Shown piece after piece: positions 1 through 9,515 of a stretch of DNA of 64,000 nt. Position 1 is the stretch's first letter. Every line of letters starts with the position of its first letter. The translations under genes were made by a program, and so were the position numbers. A model generated the notes under the pieces. The model was given only the letters and a program-made list of their open reading frames with translations. It had not been told where the DNA came from and ran no database searches. Origin of the DNA: Pseudomonadota bacterium (GTDB lineage: Bacteria > Myxococcota_A > Polyangia > Polyangiales > Polyangiaceae); the NCBI GenBank assembly GCA_023398955.1, contig JAEWRL010000189.1, positions 47,476-111,475 on the forward strand. Reading direction: 5' to 3'.

Positions 1-51
1 GTCCCAGAGCGACCCGCCGACCCGTCAACAACTCAACCCAAGGAGCGCATC

Positions 52-132
52 ATGCAACGAACAGCGTGCAACGAGGACGAAGCCATGTTACCCGGCAGGT
101 CCATGGGCAATCCCATGGAGGTCGTACGGTGA
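52..132 (+). CDS. possible 26-codon leader ORF coupled to pyrG
   Basis: An ATG sits 6 bases after a strong AAGGAG ribosome-binding site (40-45). It opens 26 codons rich in Met, ending in a TGA whose first two bases are the TG of the pyrG GTG start (GTGA overlap). This geometry is typical of translational coupling. No homology is recognisable, so the peptide may matter only as a translated leader. It could also be a chance ORF, with the AAGGAG serving nothing. The region before it (1-51) is too short to show an upstream gene. Confidence 0.4.
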   Translation: MQRTACNEDEAMLPGRSMGNPMEVVR

Positions 133-1796
133 ATCGACGAACCAAGTTCGTTCTCGTTACTGGCGGCGTCGTTTCCTCGATCGGCAAGGGTCTTGCTGCC
201 GCTTCACTCGGTGCGCTCCTGGAGGCGCGGGGACTGCGGGTGACGCACATGAAGCTGGACCCGTACATCAACGTCGATCCCGGCACGATGTCGCCATACC
301 AACACGGCGAAGTGTTCGTCACGGATGACGGCGCCGAGACCGATCTCGACCTCGGGCACTACGAGCGGTTCACATCCTGTCGCCTGACCCAGAGTTCCAA
401 CGTGACGACGGGGCGCATCTACCACGCGGTGATCAGCAAAGAGCGGCGCGGAGAGTATCTCGGTGCGACGGTGCAGGTCATCCCGCACATCACCGATGAG
501 ATCAAGGCACGCATCTACGACGCCGCAGCCGATGCGGACATCGCAATCGTCGAGATCGGAGGGACCGTCGGCGATATCGAGTCACTCCCCTTCCTGGAGG
601 CAATTCGCCAGCTCAAGGTCGAGTGCGGACCGCAGAACGCAATCAGCGTGCACGTAACGCTCGTGCCGCATATCGCCGCTGCAGGGGAGCTCAAGACGAA
701 ACCCACGCAGCATTCTGTGAAGGACATGCGGGAGATCGGGATTCAACCCGACATTCTGATCTGCCGTTGCGATAGGCACATCAGTCGAGGGCTCAAGGAC
801 AAGATTGCTCTGTTCTCCAACGTCGCCGTCAACGCGGTGATCTCTGCAGTGGACGTGGGATGCATCTACGAGCTTCCTCTGGTGCTCCATGCTGAAGGCC
901 TCGATGGGGAAATCGCCGATCGACTCAACATCTGGTCCAGACAACCGGACTTGGGAATCTGGAAGGCTGTCGTCGAGAAGTTCAAGAAGCCCAAGAACGG
1001 CCATGTTCGAATCGGGGTCGTAGGCAAGTACGTACACCTCAAAGACAGCTACAAGTCGTTGCATGAGGCGCTCGTGCACGGCGCGCTCGCCCAAGACGTT
1101 TCGGCGCAGCTCGAGTACATCGACTCCGAAGAGCTGGAGCGGGAGTCGGGGCTGGAGGTACTCGAAAACCTCGATGCCATCCTGGTCCCCGGTGGCTTCG
1201 GCGACCGCGGCGTGGAGGGCAAGATGCGGGCAATCCGCTACGCGCGTGAGAACGGCGTCCCTTACTTCGGCATCTGCCTAGGCATGCAGCTGGCGGTCGT
1301 CGAATTTGCACGGAACGTGTGCGGCATCAAGGGCGCCAGCTCGATGGAATTCGACAAGGACGTGCCGCACGCCGTGATCGCTCTGATGCCAGACCAGCAC
1401 GGGGTCGTCGACAAGGGCGGAACCATGCGGCTCGGCGCGTATCCCTGTACTATCAAGCCAGGAAGCCGCGTTGCCAAGATCTACGGCGAACTGGAGATTA
1501 GTGAGCGTCACCGGCACCGGTTCGAGTTCAACAACGGATACCGTGAACAACTGACAGAGAGAGGGTTGGTGCTCGCAGGAACCAGTCCGGACAACCGCCT
1601 CGTCGAGATCATCGAGCTCCCGGACCACCCCTACTTCGTGGGTTGTCAGTTTCATCCCGAGTTCAAGAGCCGACCCACGGCAGCGCATCCATTGTTCTCG
1701 AGCTTCGTTGCAGCGGCCGTTCAGAAACGAGACCTCGTATCCGCGGACCTCGGCAGCCGGACACTGCCCACGGACAGCCGCACCATCGTGAACTGA
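129..1796 (+). CDS. pyrG: CTP synthase
   Basis: Makes CTP from UTP, ATP and glutamine, the last step of de novo pyrimidine nucleotide synthesis, in the cytoplasm. The N-terminal synthetase domain opens with KFVLVTGGVVSSIGKG, the diagnostic P-loop-like start. The C-terminal class I glutaminase domain carries the nucleophile in GICLGMQ and the His/Glu pair in CQFHPEF. I chose GTG 129 because the family's N-terminus lies directly before the KFVLVTGG strand and a GGAG lies at 117-120. An in-frame GTG at 66 would add 21 residues of unlikely sequence. At 555 residues the length is normal. The gene runs convergent with the lipid-kinase-like gene, with only 8 bases between the stop codons. Confidence 0.97.
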   Translation: MNRRTKFVLVTGGVVSSIGKGLAAASLGALLEARGLRVTHMKLDPYINVDPGTMSPYQHGEVFVTDDGAETDLDLGHYERFTSCRLTQSSNVTTGRIYHAVISKERRGEYLGATVQVIPHITDEIKARIYDAAADADIAIVEIGGTVGDIESLPFLEAIRQLKVECGPQNAISVHVTLVPHIAAAGELKTKPTQHSVKDMREIGIQPDILICRCDRHISRGLKDKIALFSNVAVNAVISAVDVGCIYELPLVLHAEGLDGEIADRLNIWSRQPDLGIWKAVVEKFKKPKNGHVRIGVVGKYVHLKDSYKSLHEALVHGALAQDVSAQLEYIDSEELERESGLEVLENLDAILVPGGFGDRGVEGKMRAIRYARENGVPYFGICLGMQLAVVEFARNVCGIKGASSMEFDKDVPHAVIALMPDQHGVVDKGGTMRLGAYPCTIKPGSRVAKIYGELEISERHRHRFEFNNGYREQLTERGLVLAGTSPDNRLVEIIELPDHPYFVGCQFHPEFKSRPTAAHPLFSSFVAAAVQKRDLVSADLGSRTLPTDSRTIVN

Positions 1797-1804
1797 GGTG
1801 CTCT

Positions 1805-2743
1805 TCAGCAGGCCACTCGCAAGACGGGACCCGCGGTGATCGTCAGTGAATCCACCCGGAAAGTGTCACCATCAAGAACGATGGCCGTGCGGTCCGGGAA
1901 GGCCAACTCGCACTGCGATACCAAGCCATCTAGCCCGCGTGATGATCGGAGCGGACGCCCACGAAGCACTCGCAACGTCTGGCGTCCCAGGGCGAACGCG
2001 GGCAGGGACGTCGCTACGAGATGCGGCCGATGCGGGTCCTCGGCGGCGCGGTAGTTCACGATGAAGTGCAGCCCCAAATTGCGAACCACGGCGCAGGTCA
2101 CCAGGCTGTAGCTCGTCTCGGGTTGTAGAGCACCATCGACGCCGATTCGACAGGGCACGGGCGCCAGGAGCTCGCGGGCAAAGGGAGACCGTGTCCAGAC
2201 TCCAGTGAACGCACGCGCGCCTATGGCTGCCGCGCTCCAGCGCCCACGGGTACGCCCACGCTCGTACTCCTCGAAGAAGCGGGGCACCAGACCCGCTCCA
2301 AAGACGAAGGAAACATAGCCATGACCGCTTGAAAGCCTGACGAAGAGGGTAGGCCGAGAGGTGACCAATGGCGTTGTCCCAGCGAGGATCTGCTCCAAGA
2401 GGCGGGCGCGATGCAGTGCGCCTCTGCTCCAGTTCCGCACGACCGTCGAGATGGTACCTGCCGGTATGAAGATGAACGATGGCTCGACCGCGCCCGAGCC
2501 GGCGCAAGCCCGATGGACGGCCGACACAACTTCCCGCAAGCTTCCGTCGCCTCCGACCACGGCGACCGCCGCGGGCCTGCGGAGCACGATGCCTTCGGCT
2601 ACCTCACGCAGCTCGTCCAGCGACGATGGACACCAAACCCGGAGACTCCGTCTACGGGCCTCATCGACAAAGCTGCGATATCTTCCGCCGCGCTGCATGC
2701 CACCCGCCCTCGAGTTGACGACTATCTCGGTCACGTGTCTCAC
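1805..2743 (-). CDS. diacylglycerol kinase-like lipid kinase (DAGK catalytic fold)
   Basis: Predicted ATP-dependent lipid or sphingoid-base kinase of the DAGKc/YegS family. The N-terminal strand reads VTEIVVNSRAGG, resembling the VNP.aG nucleotide-binding opening of the family. GGDGS at about residues 64-68 is the hallmark ATP-binding loop. A later small domain ends with a DGD-like turn (VLDGDTF), also usual here. The length of about 312 residues fits. The start is uncertain: GTG 2743 or GTG 2734 both keep the first strand, neither has a strong ribosome-binding site, and both lie back to back with the divergent lipoprotein ATG at 2745. The lipid substrate cannot be told from the sequence. Confidence 0.8.
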   Translation of the reverse strand: MRHVTEIVVNSRAGGMQRGGRYRSFVDEARRRSLRVWCPSSLDELREVAEGIVLRRPAAVAVVGGDGSLREVVSAVHRACAGSGAVEPSFIFIPAGTISTVVRNWSRGALHRARLLEQILAGTTPLVTSRPTLFVRLSSGHGYVSFVFGAGLVPRFFEEYERGRTRGRWSAAAIGARAFTGVWTRSPFARELLAPVPCRIGVDGALQPETSYSLVTCAVVRNLGLHFIVNYRAAEDPHRPHLVATSLPAFALGRQTLRVLRGRPLRSSRGLDGLVSQCELAFPDRTAIVLDGDTFRVDSLTITAGPVLRVAC

Positions 2744-2744
2744 T

Positions 2745-4043
2745 ATGCCCGTGCCTACCACGATTCGCCGCGCCGTCGGGCGACTACTCGGTTTAGCCGG
2801 CCTCCTTGCCGTGATCCTCTCGGGCTGTGGGCCCCAGCGGGCCGTGCGCAGCGCGCTCACGGAGGATTTGGCTTCTCTCGAGGCTAGCATCGAGGCCGCT
2901 CGCCGTCGTGGACAGCTCGATCCCGAGCTGACACGAGAAATCGCAGAGGCGGTCGCCGAGCGGGTCGTGGTGAGCGCAGAAGACCCGAACGGCGCCACGA
3001 TGTTGCTCGGCGCGACCGCGTGCCGCCATGCTCTCGTCGATGCATACGAGACGCGAGCCTCGCGGCGTGACGCAACGGGTGCGGCAGCACTGACCGTGCT
3101 CGTCGCTGACGGCCAGGTGAAGGCAAGCGCTATTCTGAATGCCTACCAGCACGCGCGTGAGCCGGAGTGGCTCGCCGTTGCTGCTCGTGCAGCGATAACC
3201 CCCGAGTACTCGGCATGGCGCCGCGAACAGATGCGCCATCCCGACGCCCGAGTCCGGCGAGCAGTACTGAGGGCTGCACTCCGCGCGCGCGCCGAGGCAG
3301 ACGTCCCGGAGCTGCTCGTCGCAAGCAGGGTGGATCCAGACACTTTGAGTCGTCGCCTCGCCATCGGGGCACTCGGCGCCATTGCCACCCCCCGCGCCAT
3401 GGTGGCCCTCCAGGATCGCTGGCGGAGTGGCGATTTCTCGGCGCGGCACGCCGTCGTCGACGCATGGGCACGACCAGCTGCGTTCGCGAGAGGTGGTGAG
3501 GACGCCCTGCGCAAGATTGCGCTCGCTCCGGATCCAGCCGCCGTAGCCGCGCTCCGAGCATTGCTCCGCTGGCATGCGGGTCCTCCGTGGGCCCAGGACC
3601 GCGTGGCCCGGCTGATCGACACTCGCCCAGAACGCGAGAGGCTGCAGGCTATTGAGCTGGCTTCCGTGAACCACCCAAGGGCCCTGGCCGCGCTGCTGCG
3701 CGCCACCAAGGACGACACGGCCGCGGTTCGTGTGGCGGCGTGGGCACAGCTCCTTGGCAGCTTGCGCCACGCCACCCGCGCGCGGCGTGAATTACGCACC
3801 CTCGCAGGCGAGGACGGCCCATCTGCTTACCTCGCCCGCTCGGCGCTCGCGCGAGCTGGCGAAAGAACCGTCGTGCCCCTCCTCGAACGGCAATTGCGGT
3901 CGCAGTCGACAGATGCACGCCTCCGCGCGGCTCTCGCCCTCATCGACCTGGGAATGCCGGAGAAGGCGGCAAGCATGCTCGCCGAAGCGAATCGCGATGC
4001 GCGCTTTCAGGTAGCATGCGCCATGATGGAAACAGGAGGCTAG
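2745..4043 (+). CDS. HEAT-repeat-like lipoprotein
   Basis: A 432-residue predicted lipoprotein. The N-terminus has a charged start, a hydrophobic stretch and the lipobox LSGC with Cys at residue 28. The rest is Ala/Arg/Leu-rich helical sequence in about 30-residue units (for example DARVRRAVLRAALRARA, STDARLRAALALIDLG), typical of HEAT/armadillo-like helical repeats that bind other proteins. No catalytic motif is seen. The role is unknown; exposure at the inner or outer membrane periplasmic face is inferred. Its start codon abuts the divergent lipid-kinase-like gene, so any shared promoter must overlap coding sequence. Confidence 0.8.
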   Translation: MPVPTTIRRAVGRLLGLAGLLAVILSGCGPQRAVRSALTEDLASLEASIEAARRRGQLDPELTREIAEAVAERVVVSAEDPNGATMLLGATACRHALVDAYETRASRRDATGAAALTVLVADGQVKASAILNAYQHAREPEWLAVAARAAITPEYSAWRREQMRHPDARVRRAVLRAALRARAEADVPELLVASRVDPDTLSRRLAIGALGAIATPRAMVALQDRWRSGDFSARHAVVDAWARPAAFARGGEDALRKIALAPDPAAVAALRALLRWHAGPPWAQDRVARLIDTRPERERLQAIELASVNHPRALAALLRATKDDTAAVRVAAWAQLLGSLRHATRARRELRTLAGEDGPSAYLARSALARAGERTVVPLLERQLRSQSTDARLRAALALIDLGMPEKAASMLAEANRDARFQVACAMMETGG

Positions 4044-4219
4044 AGCGACAAACGGGTTGAATCCGTCTTGATTTCGGACGGTACGCTGCAAGCAATCGCT
4101 GAATCCTCTCCAGGTTTTGGATTGCCGCAGCCCGTCGTAGGTCGAAGAGGTTCTTTCGAACGCCAATGCATCGAGCTGTCGACGGCAGTGCGCTTGGTTC
4201 TACTGCCCCAACCTGAGCC

Positions 4220-4242
4220 AAAAGGCCGCCCCCCGGGGCGGC
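4220..4242 (-). terminator. intrinsic terminator candidate for the two-kinase gene
   Basis: GCCGCCCC/GGGGCGGC inverted repeat at 4225-4242 is preceded on the plus strand by AAAA (4220-4223). On the minus strand it is therefore a GC hairpin followed by TTTT, about 70 bases past the stop of the minus-strand kinase gene. The short U run makes it a weak example. The interval 4044-4311 holds nothing else that I recognise. Confidence 0.5.
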
Positions 4243-4311
4243 AGTACCAAGAGCCCACGGTCCTGGGCGGTGACGCCGCGGGTTCCAGGTTCCTGCTCCG
4301 AGCGACCGTGC

Positions 4312-7170
4312 TCAGTCCTGGAGCGCCACGCGATTCGAAGGCTTGTAACGCTCGAGGAGGACTTTCAGCACCTCGCTCCCCGGATTGCGCTCGAGTGCAA
4401 CCTCCAAGGTATGCACTGCCTGCGAGCGGTGACCCGTCACTCGCTGGAGCCGCGCGAGGGTAGCCCAGGCATCGTCGCTCGAGTCGAGATTGGCCCACTG
4501 TCTCGCCACCCGATGAGCTTCACCCCACCCTTTCACCGCCTCCGCCGCACTGACCCACCCGGCCAAGACACGCACATCCGTGGGATTCGACTTGGCCAGC
4601 GCTCGGTACTCACTCAGGGCACGCACGCGGTACCCGGCTTCGAGCAGGCCTTGGGCATAGTCTAATTCCTTATCGAGCGCAGGGTAGTCGGCGGGCGTCG
4701 TGGCTGTCGCCATGGCGTCACTCTCCTGCAAGTGCTCTGCCGCTTCGGTGTGCTCTTCGAGTTCTTCCTGCTGAGCCTCCGACGGCGTCCCGTCGCGCTC
4801 GAGGTATGCTCCCCCGGTCGATCCCCTCTCCACTTCACTGAGAGGCGCCGCTGCCACGGACGATGTCACCGCCTGGAGCGCTTTTTCGCGCCCAGCTTTC
4901 GGCACCCCATCCGCTCCAGCGAGAGCAGCAGTTCCCGGGGAGCTCTCTACCGCCTCGTCGGACGCGCCAGGGGTTGGTCGAGCCTTCGGCTCATCGCTGA
5001 GAGCGTTCGAGAGCGTCTGCACCGTATTCCATGCCCAGTTCACCATACGAATCCGCGCTTCGGGCCGCCGATACGCGGTGGTTCCTGCGGCTGCCACGCC
5101 CGCGAGGAGAGCCCCCAATGCGACCGAGCTCAGCGCCCGCCGCACACTCGACCGACTCTGCGCGCGCCTCAATGTCGCTACCAAGGCACGTCGCAACTCT
5201 TCCGCGGACTGGTAGCGAAGCGATGGGTCCAGCTCGAGGGCCCGCCCCAGGACGACCTCCAGCGCCTTCGGCAGGTCGAGTTCGGGAGCGCGTTGGCGTA
5301 CGGGTTGGACACACTGTTGCTGTTTGGCGGCGAGCAACAGGAGAGTCGTGGACTCGGGATGTGGTAGGGTGCCCGTGCACAGCTCGTACAAGACGGCGCC
5401 CACCGCGTAGATGTCGCTCCTCGCGTCTGGCTTTTTGCCGTTTGCCTGCTCGGGAGACATATACTCGGGGGTCCCGATGATCCGGGCGTGGCTTTCCTTC
5501 TGGTTCGCCTCGATGCGGTTGGAACAGGTAGCCACACCGAAGTCGAGCAGCTTGACCGTTCCGTCTTTTGTCACAAAGAGGTTTGCCGGCTTGATGTCGC
5601 AGTGCACGACGCCTGCGGCATGTGCGGCGCCTAGGGCATCACACGCCTGGATGCCGTACTTTACCGCTAGGCGCCAGGGCAGAACCCGCCGACGCTCGAG
5701 GGAGGCGTCGAGGGCCTCGCCTTCGAGGAGTTCCATGGCGTAGAACGGACGCCCGTCGCGAGTCACACCGAAATCGTGGAGCTTCACCAGGTTCTCGTGA
5801 GAGAGCGCGGCGATGGTCCTCGCCTCGGAGCGAAAGCGCTCCGTGGAACCGCTGAGACCGAGGGCGCCTTCGGGGATTATCTTCAACGCCACGCTCCGCC
5901 CGAGGTCCACGTGCAGTGCACGGTGCACGACTCCCATTCCGCCCCGCCCCAGCTCCCCGACAAGCTGGTAGCGTGTCCCTTCGAGGAGGTTCGGCACCTC
6001 GGGCTCCGCGGCGACGGGCTCCGCAGCTGCCGGGATCTCGGGTTCCTGAGACGCGGCCGACTCTGTCGCCTTCTTCGTCCGTGCCTCGCCAAGCAAACGG
6101 GCGAACTCCGCTCGCGTTCGTGCTGGCTCCGCTGGGTAGAGGCGGTGCATGAGCCGAGCGATGCGGGCACGGACCCCACGCTGCCCATCAGCGAGGCTCG
6201 GTGCGCGCTTGAGCAGGTCCACCAGGTGGGAAACCGCTTCCGCTGCCGAGGAGTAACGGTCCCCCGGTTCCACAGCGGTCAAACGATCGATGATCTCATC
6301 CAACGACTCGGGAGCGTCCACCACCGAAGCCACCGATGTTGGACGTCGACGCCCTGCCGCAACCTCCTCCAGGTGCACCGAGGTCTCCCCCATGAGAAAA
6401 CGGCGGCCGGTCAGCAGCTCCCAAAGGATAATCCCGAAAGCATACAGATCAGCGGGGACGCCGCCGGGCACGTTCTTCGCGACCTCAGGGGCCACATAGC
6501 CCGGCTTCGCGAAGACGACGCCGGCGACCGTTTGGCTCCTGCGGTTTTGGCCGCGCGCCGTCCCAAAGTCGATGAGCTTCACCTCACCGCCGTAGCCGAC
6601 CATCACGTTCTGCGGGCTCACGTCACGGTGAACGATGTCGAGGGGGTTGCCGTCGGCGTCGGTCCGGCCATGCACGTGCGTCAGCGCTTCGCCGATTGAA
6701 ATCGCGATCGCGACCGCATCGGGCCAGGCGAACCGCATTCCGAGGTGACTCGCTCGCACGCGGAGCTCGCCTAAGTTCCGACCCTCGACGTACTCGACAA
6801 CGACATACGGCTTGCCGGTCGCATCGGTAGAGGCCTCGAATACCTGCGCTATCGCCGGATGCTGCAACTGCGCCTGGATCCGAGCTTCGTCGAAGAACCT
6901 GGCAAGGAAGGAGCTGTCGTCCGCGTGCTCACGGCGAATGATCTTGACGACGCAAGGGCGCTCGGCGCCTTCTATGCCCCCCGACGCGCCGAGGTAGACC
7001 TCTCCCATGCCGCCCCGCGCAATCTGTCTTAGCAGAACGACTCGTTCGAAGGTCCGAGGCAGTTCTGCGTCCACAGGTTCCTTGCTCGGCACCGGAGCCG
7101 AGAATGGCTGCGACTGTCGCTGCTTGTCGAGCGATTCCGAGTAGTTGAGCTCCTGCTGACTAGCTGGCAT
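4312..7170 (-). CDS. membrane-anchored Ser/Thr protein kinase with two tandem kinase domains and TPR-like tail
   Basis: A 952-residue chain with two complete Hanks-type kinase domains. Domain 1 (about 43-320) has the glycine loop ARGGMGEVY, Lys in CVVKII (76), HRDVSPQN (181-188), DFG (201-203) and APE (227-229). Domain 2 (about 401-665) has GRGGMGVVH, ALKII with Lys430, HCDIKPAN (523-530), DFG (543-545) and SPE (572-574). The Arg before the catalytic Asp is Cys in domain 2, so it is a non-RD kinase. A hydrophobic segment lies near 678-697, then an acidic linker and a TPR-like helical region (about 840-945). That tail is probably periplasmic, with both kinases cytoplasmic. Most myxobacterial kinases have a single kinase domain per chain. 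Targets are unknown. Confidence 0.93.
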   Translation of the reverse strand: MPASQQELNYSESLDKQRQSQPFSAPVPSKEPVDAELPRTFERVVLLRQIARGGMGEVYLGASGGIEGAERPCVVKIIRREHADDSSFLARFFDEARIQAQLQHPAIAQVFEASTDATGKPYVVVEYVEGRNLGELRVRASHLGMRFAWPDAVAIAISIGEALTHVHGRTDADGNPLDIVHRDVSPQNVMVGYGGEVKLIDFGTARGQNRRSQTVAGVVFAKPGYVAPEVAKNVPGGVPADLYAFGIILWELLTGRRFLMGETSVHLEEVAAGRRRPTSVASVVDAPESLDEIIDRLTAVEPGDRYSSAAEAVSHLVDLLKRAPSLADGQRGVRARIARLMHRLYPAEPARTRAEFARLLGEARTKKATESAASQEPEIPAAAEPVAAEPEVPNLLEGTRYQLVGELGRGGMGVVHRALHVDLGRSVALKIIPEGALGLSGSTERFRSEARTIAALSHENLVKLHDFGVTRDGRPFYAMELLEGEALDASLERRRVLPWRLAVKYGIQACDALGAAHAAGVVHCDIKPANLFVTKDGTVKLLDFGVATCSNRIEANQKESHARIIGTPEYMSPEQANGKKPDARSDIYAVGAVLYELCTGTLPHPESTTLLLLAAKQQQCVQPVRQRAPELDLPKALEVVLGRALELDPSLRYQSAEELRRALVATLRRAQSRSSVRRALSSVALGALLAGVAAAGTTAYRRPEARIRMVNWAWNTVQTLSNALSDEPKARPTPGASDEAVESSPGTAALAGADGVPKAGREKALQAVTSSVAAAPLSEVERGSTGGAYLERDGTPSEAQQEELEEHTEAAEHLQESDAMATATTPADYPALDKELDYAQGLLEAGYRVRALSEYRALAKSNPTDVRVLAGWVSAAEAVKGWGEAHRVARQWANLDSSDDAWATLARLQRVTGHRSQAVHTLEVALERNPGSEVLKVLLERYKPSNRVALQD

Positions 7171-7548
7171 GGCCCCATGGTGCCCATGTAGGATGATGTG
7201 GCCAAGTTAGCGACACCAACTTTCTCGGCTGGCCGGGGAATGCCTCTGCGAACGTTGCGGTTGGTGGACAAGTCTCTCACGACTACACTCCGCCCGTTCG
7301 TGAGGAGGCTCATGGCAACGGGAAGAGCAACAACGACATCGACTTGACGGCCGCCCCAAGGCTCGCCTTTTTCCCCATGATCATGATGCCCAACCCCACG
7401 CGCACCCGCAGGAAAGCCGCGTAGTCATACCTCGCCGGAAGCCGCAGTTTCGGAATAGTCGGCGGGGCTCGGCACTCCGGCGGGCGCCCCAGCGGCCACA
7501 AGCGGTACTTGCCGCGCCCCCATTCGAAGCGTCTCTAGGAGAAAACTG
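7171..7548. other. divergent intergenic region, no gene recognised
   Basis: It separates the minus-strand two-kinase gene from the plus-strand DsbA-like gene and should carry promoters for both; I cannot place them with confidence. A GAGGAGG at 7301-7307 precedes an 11-codon ORF (ATG 7312, stop 7345-7347) of Ala/Thr-rich sequence. That could be a tiny leader peptide or chance. Confidence 0.4.
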
Positions 7549-9507
7549 ATGAACAAGGGAACCGCCATCGTTGGCTTCATCCTCTGCTTCTTGGCAGGGG
7601 CTGGGCTTATGTATGGGATCGACCGCAGTCAAGGCGTTGCCGTGAGTCCGGAAAACGCCGCGTCCACCAGCCACGGTCAAGTGGACCACAGCGCCGCGCC
7701 AGTACCGGTCACGAAGGAGGACCCGGTGTGGGGCAACCCAGACGCCTTGGTCACCATCGTCGAGATCAGTGACTTCCAGTGCCCTTTCTGCACTCGCGTC
7801 CTTCCGACAATCGAACGGCTCAAGAAAGAGTATGGCCCAGAGCAGCTGCGTGTTGTCTGGAAGCACCACCCATTGCCCTTCCACCAGCAGGCGAAGCCCG
7901 CGCACCTCGCCGCAGCCACGGTGCACGCTTTGGGCGGGGATGAAGCGTTCTGGAAGTTCCACGACCTGGCTTTCGCCAACCAGCGAAACCTGACGGAGCC
8001 CAACTTCGAGAAGTGGGCCACGGAAGTCGGCGTCGACGTCGCCAAGTTCAAGGAGGCCTTCTCGTCCAAGAAGTACGCTGACCGAGTGGAGTCAGGAATC
8101 AAGATGGCGGCCGATATCGGTGCCGGAGGCACGCCTGCCTTCCGCATCAACGGAGTGTCTCTCAGCGGCGCTCAGCCTTATGAGAAGTTCAAGGCCATCG
8201 TCGATGAACAGCTTTCGGAGGCCAAGAAGCTAGTCTCCGCCGGAACCCCGCGGAGCGAGGTGTATGTTGCGCTGACGAAGAAGAACGCCAAGGCGGAACC
8301 CGCGGCGGAGAAGCCAGGCAACCCGGCAAAACCCGATGAAGAGGATGATGCGGTCTGGAAGGTCCCCGTCACCGAGAATGACCCCCAGAAGGGGCCTGAC
8401 GATGCGCTCGTGACCGTGGTGGAGTTCTCCGAGTATCAATGCCCATTCTGCAAGCGCGTCGTGCCCACCATGGAGCAGATTGCCAAGACCTACGGCAACG
8501 ACGTCCGGATCGTCTGGAAGGACAACCCACTCGGCTTCCACCCGCGGGCCATGCCAGCAGCCACGCTCGCCTTCATGGCTTACAAACAGAAGGGGTCGGA
8601 CGCCTTCTGGAAGGCCCACGATCTCCTATTCGCGAGCCAGCCGAAGCTGGAAGACAGCGACTTGGAGAGGATTGCAGGTGAGGTCGGCCTTGGTTGGCCC
8701 GCTGTCAAGAACGCGATTGACAAGGGCACCTACGCCAACGAGATCTCAGCCGACCAGGACCTGGCGAGCGACCTGAACGCACGCGGCACACCGCACTTTT
8801 TCGTCAATGGACGGCGGGTGAAGGGCGCACAACCCTTCGAGAGGTTCAAGAGCGTCATCGACGAAGAGCTGAAGAAGGCGAAGGCACTCGTCGCCAAGGG
8901 CACTCCGCGAAGCAAGGTTTACGACGAAATCATGAAGTCGGGGAAGGAGCCGCCACCTCCGGAGAAGAAGGAGGTCGGCGCGGTGCCAGCTGATGCCCCT
9001 TCAAAAGGGGCCAAGAACGCAAAGGTCGTGATTCAGGAGTTCTCGGACTTCCAGTGTCCGTACTGCAAGCGCGTCATCCCCACCGTCGACTCAGTGCTCG
9101 ACAAGTACAAGGACGTCAAACTCGTTTGGCGCAACATGCCCCTTCCCTTCCACAAAGACGCTCCACTCGCCGCCGAGGCAGCTCTCGAAGCGCAGGAGCA
9201 GAAGGGCGACAAGGCCTTTTGGCAGTTCCACGACAAGCTGTGGCAGGCCCAGGGGGAACCTGAAGGCTTGAAGCGAGAGAACCTGGAGAAGATCGCCCAG
9301 GAAATGGGCCTGGACGCCACCGCGTTCAAGAAGGCACTCGACGAGCGGACTCACAAGGCACGGGTCGAGCGAGATACCGAAGCAGCGCAGAAGGCCGGAA
9401 TCCGCGGGACACCTGCTTTCGTGATCAACGGCTACTTCATCAGCGGGGCCCAGCCGATGAGCGCGTTCGAAAAGATCATCAAGAGAGCGCAGAGCGAAGC
9501 TCGGTAG
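7549..9507 (+). CDS. membrane-anchored protein with three tandem DsbA-like thioredoxin domains
   Basis: 652 residues. An N-terminal signal anchor (about 6-23) is followed by three repeats of a DsbA-type thioredoxin fold. The active sites are CPFC at 78-81, CPFC at 298-301 and CPYC at 503-506, each in an F/Y-Q-C-P context. Each repeat later carries the cis-proline loop GTPAF or GTPHF. Charged Lys/Pro-rich linkers join the repeats. This fits periplasmic thiol-disulphide oxidation or isomerisation of exported proteins, and the window is rich in cysteine-dense lipoproteins that could be clients (inference). TAGGAG lies 8 bases before ATG 7549. Usual DsbA proteins have one domain, so the triple array is unusual. 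Confidence 0.93.
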   Translation: MNKGTAIVGFILCFLAGAGLMYGIDRSQGVAVSPENAASTSHGQVDHSAAPVPVTKEDPVWGNPDALVTIVEISDFQCPFCTRVLPTIERLKKEYGPEQLRVVWKHHPLPFHQQAKPAHLAAATVHALGGDEAFWKFHDLAFANQRNLTEPNFEKWATEVGVDVAKFKEAFSSKKYADRVESGIKMAADIGAGGTPAFRINGVSLSGAQPYEKFKAIVDEQLSEAKKLVSAGTPRSEVYVALTKKNAKAEPAAEKPGNPAKPDEEDDAVWKVPVTENDPQKGPDDALVTVVEFSEYQCPFCKRVVPTMEQIAKTYGNDVRIVWKDNPLGFHPRAMPAATLAFMAYKQKGSDAFWKAHDLLFASQPKLEDSDLERIAGEVGLGWPAVKNAIDKGTYANEISADQDLASDLNARGTPHFFVNGRRVKGAQPFERFKSVIDEELKKAKALVAKGTPRSKVYDEIMKSGKEPPPPEKKEVGAVPADAPSKGAKNAKVVIQEFSDFQCPYCKRVIPTVDSVLDKYKDVKLVWRNMPLPFHKDAPLAAEAALEAQEQKGDKAFWQFHDKLWQAQGEPEGLKRENLEKIAQEMGLDATAFKKALDERTHKARVERDTEAAQKAGIRGTPAFVINGYFISGAQPMSAFEKIIKRAQSEAR

Positions 9508-9515
9508 CGCTCGAC

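Noticed and set aside
66..128. Upstream in-frame GTG start for pyrG
   Set aside because: The extra 21 residues are absent from the CTP synthase family, and GTG 129 has its own upstream GGAG.
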